Positions 28,001 to 38,640 of a DNA stretch of 64,000 bases are shown here, one piece after another (position 1 is the first letter of the stretch; the number at the start of each line of letters is the position of its first letter). Below the pieces are notes generated by a model. The model was not told where the DNA came from. It ran no database searches and was given only the letters and a program-made list of their open reading frames with translations. The position numbers and the translations under genes were made by a program. Source of the stretch: Phytoseiulus persimilis (taxonomy: Eukaryota > Arthropoda > Arachnida > Mesostigmata > Phytoseiidae); NCBI GenBank assembly GCA_037576195.1, contig CM075101.1, positions 49,786,001 through 49,850,000 on the forward strand, read 5' to 3'.

Positions 28001-31000
28001 CCGTGAGAACTCTCGTCGTGAGGAGAAGGGTTAGGCACACTTTGAAGTCTGATGTGCGACGCATGATTCTCTGCTGTTTGTGCTCTATCCCGTTTCGGAC
28101 CACTGGCGCGATTCCTCGCGGTATTGCGCTCCAGCTGGATTCAACGACATTCTCGCCGGATGTTCTTCATGCTCCTCAATGATCTTGCGAGATTCGACTT
28201 CGGAATCGTGTCCTTGCGGCTGAGTCGGAAGACCAGCTGCCAAGGAGATCGAGTTCTTTCAAAACTCGTAGAATAGTGAACGATGACATGATGTCATGGA
28301 ATTGCTCGCATGGCACGCTCAGTGAAACGGATGTATGAAGAGAACGGCAAAACGTGCCACTCGATGGGCTCCTCGAACCTTGGGGTTTTATGTGTTGTGT
28401 GAACGAGAGAATTAGGAGAACAACATTCATGAGGTGCTCTGACCTGGGATTTCCGGATGGGGAGGCTTGTGATGCGGGCACGCGGCGAGATATTCTCTTT
28501 CTCCTCATGTGGAGCCCGCTAGAGTCAGTCCCACGATGCGGCCTTCAGGTCGAGTAACTTCCGTCGATAAACGAAGATGAACCTCAGATTCACTTGCCTT
28601 TTAGAGGGCTCGAAACTAAGTGGCCGTTGGAGCGTGATTTGAGGTCGGTAGCTGATCCGGGGAACCCAATGAATCTCACTGCCTCGTGCGTTCAAGATGG
28701 GGCTTCAGGCAATAACTTTCGGAGCTGGCGCTCGGAACGACACACAATGTTTTGATCGCTAACGCGAGATCAATCAAACACCGTGAAATAATGGGACGAG
28801 GCTTGTCCTAATCGCTCCATCGCTTTTGTTGACACGACCTCATTGGATAAACTCGTAAACAAGTCAGATTGTGGACTCGGTCTGGGGGGTCGACGAGCGA
28901 GCGGGGGCCGACGCTGGTTCATTTGTGTATTCGTTTGTTCTTTCTTTCGCTCGTTCGTATGTTGTTCTTCCGGCCAGAGAACCAGCATGCTAACAGGGCG
29001 ACCAGACGGCTGGCGCTTCCTATCAGACGAACATTGTTCCACTAGGGCTCCACGTTGCACAAACAGATCATTAGGGAGCACGTCAAAAAGCTGTGAGGAA
29101 TGTTCGCCGACCTTCTTCTCGAGTCGTGACATTCTTCGGCATGCTAGGGGAAGAAACGCCGATCGTCGAAGTTTGTCCGAGTTCGCCCTGACCCCAGCTC
29201 AACATTCGGTTTCTGGGATCGCGGGAGAGGCTTTTCCGATCAGAGGGCGTACCGTGCTTCCTTGAGGGGGTCTGGCGACGCCCTCGTTCCGTTGTTGTTT
29301 CTTTCTACTGTAACGCGAGGGGCGAGTATCCCTTTTCGATGGCCATTCACATGCAGCTCCACGGGCTGGACAAAATCTCATCGAGAAGCAGGGCTGCCTG
29401 ACCCCTCGACGCCGCTGCGTCCGACATCAGAATCACCGCATTTCTCACGACTAGCGGACCACGTGTCTCTGCTCTCCACCTCACGCTCCGAAGAATTTGG
29501 ACGTTCAGCAATCGAGTCTGGTCTATTGGAGTTATGAAGAAACAAGACTCAATCGCGGACGAGTGATTGGCAACCCTTAGCGAGAACTGATAACACACAG
29601 ACGTGCTCTCGGGAGGGATTTTCGAGAACTACGAGACGCTATTTCGAAGTTAGCATTTGGTAGTATACGCTCTAGCTCTTATCAGGGCGGACTTGGCCAG
29701 AGACTGAAGTGACTGTTTTGATAATGACGCCCAAATGGATATTTGAGCTTCTTCAAGCTCTGCGGCACTGTGATACCTCTGCCCTTGTACTCGTCGATGA
29801 CTTCGGCTTCGAACATTCTCGATGAAGCCCGAATCGGGTAATTTTGCATGCAACTGCGGTACTCCAATACGCTTCTAGTCGAGCCAAGCCCTATCGATGA
29901 GCGCTAGAAGCTTGGGGTCTTCATCATGCTGGAGCGTACGGTCGGCGTATGATAGTATTGACGTTCGAAAGTCGTTGAATGTTGTCTCTAGTAAAATCGG
30001 TCCAAGATTCTTTCGATACGGTGCAGACGACCGAGTCCAAAATACGGAAGGCACACCCATGCAGCGATATTCCCCCTCCGAACTCGACTGTAGGAGCTCT
30101 GTGCTCAGGATCGTATCGTTGACTGACTGCTCGTCTCACATAGCCCTCGCCATAGCTCGAGAGGAGGCAGAACTTGCTCCGATTCAACCCTGACACTTTT
30201 TGCCAGTATTCGACGATCTATTCTGCTCTGTTGCGAACTGCAGTCTTTTCAAGACCTTCGCACGTGACATCGTTGTCCATGAAAACATAATTCACTCAAA
30301 CCGCTCCAAACAGTGCGGGAGCTGATATTGAGATAGAGCTCGTCGCGAAAGTCTGGGGCGGAGAACCAAGGACGGACAAGCGCTGAAGGCGTGAATCCGT
30401 CCAGAAAAGGAATTTGAAAAACCTGCTCAAACCAAAGCCGGCCTAGATTTCCCGAATGTTGATGGTTGACGGCTCGTCAAAGCTGATTGAGCTTCCGCGA
30501 GTCCAGGTTTCCCGCCGGTTCAAGAGGTGGTGGGCGAGCTTTGGAGTTTTGTGAATGATCCCTCCGCTTATATCGAAAGAGCAAGAACACATCTCATACT
30601 CAGACTCTTGGAAAATCTCGAAGTTTGTATGAGAGTTCCGATCCTTCGGTCAACAAGCGGCAAAGCCACGAGTTCGACAGCCTGACCATTTCACCCTGCG
30701 AACGCTTGGAGCTCGGTAGCGAGCTGGGTTGCCGATCAATCAGTCGATCCGTTTTAAACCTTGGAACTCCATTGATTGCCGTCTTCTTCCTCGGCATCGG
30801 ATGGCCGGCTGAGACGACACACCTCATGGCGCACGCCGGGGTCGGATCTTCAGCGAGAGCATCCCCTACTTCTCGAAAACTTTCTCTTCCCAGAGTGTTA
30901 TCCATGCTATCTGAACGTTGCCAATCAATTGTTCGCAACTGTAGGTTTTTGAGCAGAAGCGCCTAGAGAGGGAAGTGGAATCGGCGCTGAAAGACGACTC

Positions 31001-32864
31001 GGAGAGGCTTCCTCCGAACGTGACAAGAACTACAGTGAAAGCTGTCGCCGAGCGGGGGTGGCACTGATAACATTGAACTACTGTGGTCTTGGTTTTCGAC
31101 AAGGAGCCAACTCCATGAGTTCGGATGTGTCTGCGTCCGCCGCTGCGCCTGGCCTTGGGTTCGCTGTTATTCTAAAGGCCACGCTTGCTGGGAAATATGG
31201 GACCCGATCATAGGCTCTCCACATTGGAGCTGACAAGAGCAACTCGCTCGAAATCCCTCGCCCAAAGAGTCGGGGCTTCCGGCGAAAATAGGAAAGCACT
31301 GCTGCATCGGGTGCAGAGACAGGCTCGTCGGAAGTCATCGACTCAACATTGTCACGCCGCCCGGAATCGACTATTTTGAGCGAGCCGAGAAATCCCCGGT
31401 GATCCCATCGCTGGCGAAGAGAACCTCATGTTCGGTCAAGATCAGATTCCTGACATGCAAATATCCTTCTCTCCTCTCCTCCTCCGCTCTCTGGAAGTGG
31501 CGACAACTTGGTGACTCGAGCCGCTCGAGCGCTGCTGGAAGAACAGGAGAAACCACCGTGGCGTCGCCTGAGTCCTTTGGTTGATGTCTTTCGTTGTGCG
31601 GAACTTTTCTCTCTTTCTTCAACTACTCGAGAACTCAGTCCCGCTGTAGAGTCTGTCAGTTGGCCGTCTTTACCTCCGTCCCGTGAGACATCGAAGCTGA
31701 GTTTGCAACAGCGTCCGCAAGAAAACCTTCGTAAAGTCCACACCTCAGGATGACGCTGTCAAACTTGAGCAGCCTCGACCTAGGAGGAACGAAGCGTTCG
31801 CAAACATGCTCCCACCGATGAACTTCCCCTGGAATGGAGTTGCATCCGAGAGAAAGGCCGTAGGACCACGGTCTTACGAGAACGAAAAGAGTACTTTGGC
31901 CTCGGTTCATCCAGCCTGCTTCGATCAGTTTTGTCCTTTGTCCCCGAATTGACGGTTATCAGCGTCAATGTCAGGCTCGTTTCGCCGCATACTAGTATCG
32001 TCCGCAGCGTATGGAGATTTATTGCAGACACCAACATCCACATACGATGCGACGGACTGTGGACAGCTATGTAAGTGTATGGGATGGAGTTGACGCAACA
32101 GAAGCTGTGGGCCATAGAGTATAATTGAGAAGCTCTCGACTCCTTCCTCGAGCCCTCGTCTCTTCCACTCACAGCTCACAGCCACTGGTGCTCCCCCACT
32201 TCAGCGGAACACGAGCTTTTTGACAGCTCGGCGTAGACGTTCGTCACTCACTCACGCCTGCACGAATACACATGCCTGCGTACATTCCGAGCAAAGAATG
32301 AGGAACCGAGCCTGGCTCCATCTGCCTGATTTCGAGGGTCTATCCGCGCTTCCCTCAGCCCCACGAGTAGGCCTTCCAAAGAACCAAAAATTTTGAGATC
32401 TCTGCAGAACAGATCCGCGAAGTTTCACGGTCGACTCAAACTATTCCCAGCTCATTGCTACCAAATAGACTCGCAACACGCTGTCCTTGAGGCGTGGTTC
32501 AGTGCATCTTCTTATTATAACTTGATATGGGGGAGCAGTGAGTGAAGAAAAGCCAAGTACATACTATATGAGCTCTTGCATTCATGTGGCAACTCGCCAA
32601 GTGGACGCATTGTTCAATTTACTGTAAAAGAACAAGCATACAATGAACTATGTACATCACAAAGCGAGTTAGGGGACTCGCTCGTTGAGAGGGCTGTATC
32701 CCATCATCACGAATTTCTCATCTACAAATTCTTGCTCGGATTATCGGTGGATTTTGATGGCGTCCTTCTTGCCGATGCTGAAGTCCCGTTCGGGCTGAAC
32801 GGGGGTGGGCGGTATGGACTTCAAAATCTGACAGCTGCGTCTGAGCTGCTGTGGCGCGATACAA
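25006..32864. other. No gene recognised
   Basis: Short open frames on both strands without motifs. Two adjacent plus-strand frames at 26793-27119 and 27122-27343 are polar and could be transposon remnants, but I cannot support a function. Confidence 0.45.
28921..28975. repeat. Imperfect TTCG/TTTG microsatellite
   Basis: Interrupted TTCGTTTGTTC and TTTCGCTCGTTCG units. Confidence 0.5.
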
Positions 32865-32904
32865 ACACACAAACAAACAAACAAACACACAAAACAGAAT
32901 CGGG
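32865..32904. repeat. CA / AAAC microsatellite
   Basis: A run of ACAAACAA and ACAC units lies directly against the fragment of the foldback-element family that follows. This may be a slipped or expanded inner junction. Confidence 0.7.
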
Positions 32905-32936
32905 CTCGGAAATTCCCGAGTTAGAAATACCCTGTA
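32902..32936. mobile_element. Truncated right end of a relative of the foldback element
   Basis: GGGCTCGGAAATTCCCGAG, then CCCTGTA, matches the outer right end of the 12670-13595 element (GGGCTCGAAAATTCCCGA, then CCCTGTA) in order and orientation, with a shorter middle. No matching left end was found nearby, so it looks like a relic. Confidence 0.6.
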
Positions 32937-35175
32937 CGGCAGACACCAGCGGGCTACGGAACCACAGGCGATAACCACAACAAAAGGCAGGTAATCCGTG
33001 TTTGCCCTACGACCATTCCCTCATGGAATTTCACGATTAAATGTGCGCTGGTCTTGCGCATCCGGATCCGCGAATATCTCGTGGATCCGGCTCCGCTGGA
33101 CGGCCTACTGACGAGCAGGTTGAGCGAAATTCGCGACTCACACCTCTGGCCAATCCAAACATGATATAGTCTCGCAGCTGGATCAAGTCGGCCCGAGCTA
33201 CGAGCAAGCGCTCAATAAAATCGACGCCATCGATGGCTGGAGCTATACGACCAAAGAAGCCTTCGCAGGTGGCGGCAGCTCCTCTTTGAGTCACGTCCAT
33301 CGTTGGGCAACAAGCTCCAGCCAAAGCCTTGGCGCTCTGTACACCCGACTCCGCTCGAAAACGATCCAGAGGCTTCCGAACTCGGTCGACGCGAGGATGA
33401 CCCGTTGCTTAAGGGTTTATTTACCTCATTGCATATCTGGAAGAAACAGGTTCGAACACGCCCCAGACGCGAGTTTGATCCGATAAACAGCTTCCGAAAA
33501 TAAAAGTGGAGAACAATGCAGCTGGGGTCGCGTTCCCCGACTTTTCGCCTCGGCTGTTGTCGACTGCAGATCTGATACAAACTTCTCCCCGGTCAGGGCC
33601 CGTTCTAGAGGGGAATGTCTTGCAATCGGTCCCCAAGCCGGACCGAAACGAGGAGCAAAACTGCGGTAACTCTGTGAATGTATCGTTCAATCACTTAGCG
33701 TCGGAGACTTTGCGAACAAGAATTCCGAGCGGATACCTCTCCGAATAACACCATTCCTTCCAAGGATAAGAAATTAAAACGTGGAGGAAACTCTCAAACA
33801 CAGAAATGCAGCCTTCTGATACCATCCGAGCAGTCGAACTGGCAATATTCAGGAGAAGGCAATGATCGGACACATTTGCATAGGATGCCAAGTCAGCTCG
33901 AGTCTTATGAGAGTTGTGTCTCGGCGGCTCACCGATAGTTCTGCTCGTTTTATCTTTGTCCGCGTTGGATCCACTTAATGGATCTCGAACGAGCCCTCGA
34001 GAATTTTCAATTTTTCTGAGATATTTGCTCGCTTTCCTTTCTGGAACTTCCGGGCGACCAGAGAGAGAGGTCAAGATCGTTGCAGTGTTTCATTTGCCAA
34101 AAGTTGTTTTCCTGGGAGAATCGTTTCTTATCTACTTGCGCTTGGGTTCCAAACAAACTGAGTTTTTGCATTTTGCTCCGAGCGCTATCAGACGGAATTC
34201 CCGAGAAAGTCGACGGCAGTCGTTTGAGGAGTCATGGGTTCATTTCCGACGCTCGTGGGATAGCTCAAATCTCACGGAATGATGGAATTGGATCGAGTCT
34301 CCGGGAGAACTATTTCGATTCCCTCGCCCGTCTATCATCAACTTTCACCATCCGATGTTAACGACGACGGTGATGTCGTGGGTGAACTCGAATCGTTTTC
34401 CTTCCTAGATTTGTTAAATCTTGACATCCCCATCGGTCATTCTTTCCCTCAGCTCCCAGTTCTTTACGATTAGAGGAATCCTTCTCAAACATCGAAAACT
34501 CTCAACCCAAGCCATCTCATCCGGATTTCGATACCATGTCATTCAACCGTTCGCTTCTCATTGTTCAGGAATCACACGCGGATTCCCCGCTCCGACAATG
34601 TTTCAGAGCGGAGAATAGTTTCTGATGACGATATCCGAATCGAGAACGTTGTTCGCCACCGAAGAGTTGTTCCTTGATCGGGCTGGAATGAACTAAAAGC
34701 CGAGAGTTTCCCAAAAAGTTCAAAAACCAGACAAGTCCGACTGACTGGGACGTGTTCGGTGAGATCGCATCTCTGATTATGATTATTCCTGTTATTGAGA
34801 CACAGGGCGGGAGGAAAGTCTTGGAGGGGACTACTGCCCCACCCTTTGCGCTTGTGGAGGGCGCTGAGGGCAGAGGGGTCCAATGGATTCGATCATCAAA
34901 GGCTGATCATGAGAAATGATTATTCGTGCTGATTCGAACAGACCGCCACGCGTCTGCTGGTTTGAGTCCAGAATCCTGAAAACCTGAGACAGAACTCCCG
35001 AGATGCAGAAAATTCTTTCTCGCAGCTGAGTCTCTCATGCCGACCGCCGATTCCGGCTATGGGGAAGTACACGAGGCACTGAGTTGCGTCAAGGCCAGCC
35101 GGAAGCATTCCGAAGCCGTTTTAGACTGAATTGAGCGAAGCAAGAGTGTCAGAAATGGACATCATTTTCCCGAGT
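32937..35175. other. No gene recognised
   Basis: CCGGATCCGCG / GATCCGGCTCCGC words at 33060-33098 resemble those beside the hAT-like end at 17698, but no terminus was found. Confidence 0.4.
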
Positions 35176-35712
35176 ACGGAGAATGATTTTCGCTCCGCGC
35201 TGCTACGGAGAATGAATATCCGTAAAAGGGTGGCACGTAAACCCATTCTTCGGCCCCCCGGTTCTACGGAGGTGATTCTTGGGTCGATCTGATCATTCGT
35301 TTGGGGGTTTACGGAGGTGATCCCGGGATCGATCTGACTTGACTTTTCGGCGTTTACGCAGGTGATTCTTTGGTCGATCCGAGAATACTTTTCGAAGTCC
35401 ACGGAGGTTCTTCCAGAGTACAGTTGTTCCAATTATCTGATAATACTGCCTGATTGTACCACCGGATTGACTCATCGGTAGATGAGGAACTGATTCGTTC
35501 TGAGTACTTGCCGTCGAAATACCATCACGGATTCCCAAGAATATGATCGGAGCGACCTCGGAATCAACTCCATGGACTACGGAAAGTGTGGTTAGATCGA
35601 AGCCGATATCACCTCCTTAGACTCAGCGATTGTATCGGATTTTGTATGAACATCAACGAAAAAAAGAAAAAAGACTGCTCAAAGTAGGGTCAGATCGACC
35701 CCGGAATCACCG
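35176..35712. repeat. Inverted minisatellite of 45-bp units, locus 2
   Basis: Forward units start at 35266, 35311, 35356 and 35401, spaced exactly 45 bp, preceded by shorter diverged units at about 35176 and 35205. After a unique centre (about 35415-35550), reverse-complement units occur at 35554 and 35599 (45 bp apart), and a further copy at 35697 displaced by an A-rich insertion. The unit is the same family as 17829-18100. On the minus strand the forward half reads as 15-residue repeats (TSVN, then QIDPRI) without stops, but the other locus does not keep this, so coding is unlikely. Confidence 0.82.
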
Positions 35713-37750
35713 CCGTGGAACCAGGGGGCTTGACAAATGAAAATCCGTGCCACCCTTGCGCGGGAATTCGTTCTTCGTACTCCGTTCTCCCGAAAATTCT
35801 GTAAACGACGACGCCATGGAGACGCTCTCTCGAGACCGCCGAGTGAGCAGACGAGAACAACTCGCTCCCGTGCGCGGACAAGTTCCACGAGTGCTAAAGT
35901 CGCCCCAGTGTCTTCACTTAGTCAGTAAACTGTCAATTTGAACTTTCGATTTCCGAACCACCCAGCCTCTCTGGATCCATTCAAATGCGAGGCTCGTTTT
36001 CTCGTGGCGACACCTCTGTGTTACAGATCAAAACGGTCCAGATGAAAAGGTTGAATCCATTCAGCTGGAGCAATCCACTAACGTAGAAAAGCGCTTCTCA
36101 GTGTACTCCAACTTCCTCTCGACTTATACATTCCGATCCGCCATCTTCCGACCCCTCCCCTTCCTGTCTCGTTCATTCGTTGTTTTGAGCAACAAATCTA
36201 GTGTTCATCTTCTAAAGCTTCCTTGAATCCTCCATGCAATCTGCGCTCGGCGAAGAAGCCTCGCGTGCTCTCCGGAAAAGGAGGAAGGGTTTTCGGCTTT
36301 CCGGCTCTCCGGAATTCTGGTCGCCGACCGTACCCATTTGGCATTGCAGATGGACCATCCGAAACGGAGGTGAGCTGAAAGGCGGCACAACAGGAGTGTA
36401 ACCGTTTGTGCGTGTATTCAGCGCTGACTACCAAGAAAGAGGCGCAAACCGTGGACTCCGATAGTTTGAGGAGAAGCGAGGCGACTCGATCGGATGATGG
36501 CGGATTCTCCTGAGCATAAGGCCGAACTAGCGGTGTCGGTCCAAGGATGGACATGCACCTCCGTCTTACAGGATGCAGACGGAACATGCGAAAGGATGCA
36601 TACATCTCCGCACAACCGTTCCGCGCCGCTTTATACGTAATGTTTTTCAACGGAACAGCGACACCGATACTTCTTGAGTGAATTACGTCGAAGGACTTCG
36701 TATTGAGTCGGGACAGCAGTCCTTCACCTTGGGAGGCAATATCCCCACCCGGGAGAGTTTTTGGGGGAAGTTGTGATGTTCTAACGGCCACCATTCAATG
36801 GCGTACCCAGGGCCCCTGAAACTCTTCGATAATATTGGGGAGGGTGGATTAAATTCCAACTCTATGGACGAAATTGTTCCGCAAAGACTCTGTGTTTTCA
36901 GGAAAATCTCCACAGGTTTGAAAACCATGTTTATTGCGTCATGAAAAGCTCGCGACGATGATCATAATCATCACATCCTTGCCCCCCTCCCCTCGAAAAG
37001 AAAGCTGGGCACGCGCCTGCCCCCATTCCCGCCTCTTCATTTTGTGTGAACTCGCCTCACGGGGATTCAGCTGACTACTTTGCTCTGGAAAATCACGCAC
37101 CGCCGCTGATGCGATGTGTGCGATCCTCCTTCGCAACCCACGGCTAAAATAGATGGTCAGCTACACCTCTCCCCCAGATTATTAGTACTTTTCTTAGAGG
37201 GATTCCATCCGAGTTCGGAGTCCATGAACTTGGAATCAGTTCTCCTGGGTTCCGAGGAATCCCGAGTGGAAATTCGGGAGCCGTGATCGGATGCTACTCG
37301 GAATCAGCTGCTCGACCTACGTTTTCCGAGGAGCATAACGTGTTGGAATATTCTTCATGAGCTCAAGAGTCGAGGGACCAAATTCACCTCTGACTCGTCG
37401 CTGCCGAGGCAAACGCTCTCGAGGAGGTTCAGAAGAAGCAGTGTCGTTCATTCAGCCACTCCGCATCTCCGCGGCAACCATAACCATAGCCTTGGATCAC
37501 CTTGAATGCAGCAGAGGAAAGACCTCCGAGAACGAACTAGGCTCAGGTAAAGGTCCTTCAAGTCGATATTTTGTTGCTTTCAATAAGATTTCACTAGAAA
37601 TAGTAGGCTCTCAGCTATCCTCTCGTCTGTGTGCTACTTGATCATCCCGCCTAATCACTTGCGCTCGTCTCGCCATCAGCTCCAATCTTGCATGGAGAAA
37701 CATGATCGACAGTGAGCGAATACCTCAAAAGAGTGCCGTAGAAGCATACC
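35713..37750. other. No gene recognised
   Basis: The 198-codon minus-strand frame 36198-36794 has no motif. At 37200-37315, GGAATCAGTTC and GGAATCAGCTGC words may be strongly diverged 45-bp-family sequence. Confidence 0.4.
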
Positions 37751-38197
37751 ATGAAGCATAACAACGGCATGTCATCATTTGAAGGAAATCGAGTATTTCT
37801 TATGAGGAAGAAATCCGTCGTTGTGGATCTGACGCTGGACGATGAACGGGGAGGACATGTCAGGAACTTTTCGGTTAGCCATCAATACCCGACTCCTGAA
37901 TGCCCGATTCTTGAAAGCCCGACTCCCACCTCTTCTCCCTGCCCATGTATCGGAGGGCTAAGCTCCCAGGAGTTGAGCTCTTCGAGTTCGATGCGGCAGA
38001 GAGAGTCTTCGAGCTTGGTGAATGAGATACCTGAATACATTCAGCAGCGAACTCGTGCTCCTTTCACAGGAGCATTGCTAGACAGTAGGAACTGCACAAG
38101 AGTTCACGATAGAACAAGAGTAGAGCCTCAAAGCTTACACATGAGTAACCCAAGGAGTATGAATCTACTCGAAATATTGACACGGAGCATCTCGTGA
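37751..38197 (+). CDS. Unrecognised 148-codon open frame with a SUMO-interaction-like motif
   Basis: I do not recognise this protein. It starts at an ATG in the context TACCATGA. Near residues 23-32 it carries VVVDLTLDDE, a hydrophobic-acidic stretch that matches SUMO-interacting motifs. A Pro/Ser/Thr-rich segment follows (tandem YPTPECPILESPTPTSS and runs of serine), then a basic C-terminal part. It ends at TGA (38195-38197), exactly where the next open frame (38194-38640) begins in another frame, so the two may be parts of one frameshifted ORF, possibly of transposon origin. Real coding status is uncertain. Confidence 0.25.
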   Translation: MKHNNGMSSFEGNRVFLMRKKSVVVDLTLDDERGGHVRNFSVSHQYPTPECPILESPTPTSSPCPCIGGLSSQELSSSSSMRQRESSSLVNEIPEYIQQRTRAPFTGALLDSRNCTRVHDRTRVEPQSLHMSNPRSMNLLEILTRSIS

Positions 38198-38640
38198 CCG
38201 AACGAAGCGCGAATCCTCTCCTCGAACATAGAACATCGCAGACGAGCATCAAGAGGGCAGATATGTGGAAGTCTGGGAGTGATCCTGAGCTTTTCATAAG
38301 GAGATGCGATTATTATTCTGTCTGTGAGCCGACTTCTCCCGTGCTAGTTTCGGTCGCATCCAGGGAGGGGGCGGGTTTCAGCCCCCTCTCCTGGAATTCG
38401 TTCATATTATCGAAGTTGGGCTGGAGCTCCGCTTCCCAACGTAAATCCCGGTACACTGAAAAACTCGTGTGGTCGGGGCAAACAGGAACTGAATCCCGTC
38501 TTCAAACCTCATCCGCCCGTCCGAGGAGAAAGTGGCAGGCTTCAATCTGTAGCTACAGAGATATGGAACTTCTTTCGCAGCGAAATAAGTTCCAACGGTC
38601 GCTCTACCGATATTCTGAGCCGGGAGAAGAGAACGGCTGA
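38194..38640 (+). CDS. Unrecognised open frame adjoining 37751-38197, possibly its frameshifted continuation
   Basis: About 148 codons with no clear ATG at the start. It contains SDPELFIRRCDYYSV, which is vaguely reminiscent of retroelement Gag proteins but too short to assign. The end-to-start overlap with the preceding frame suggests a single-base indel in a longer ORF. No catalytic motif, membrane segment or zinc finger is visible. Confidence 0.18.
   Translation: MTERSANPLLEHRTSQTSIKRADMWKSGSDPELFIRRCDYYSVCEPTSPVLVSVASREGAGFSPLSWNSFILSKLGWSSASQRKSRYTEKLVWSGQTGTESRLQTSSARPRRKWQASICSYRDMELLSQRNKFQRSLYRYSEPGEENG

Noticed and set aside
35121..35432. A repeat protein with 15-residue units encoded by the 45-bp array
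   Set aside because: The unit length is a multiple of three, so openness follows from a stop-free unit; the same units at locus 1 contain stops.
36198..36794. 198-codon minus-strand open frame as a gene
   Set aside because: No recognisable domain or repeat; composition is not distinctive.
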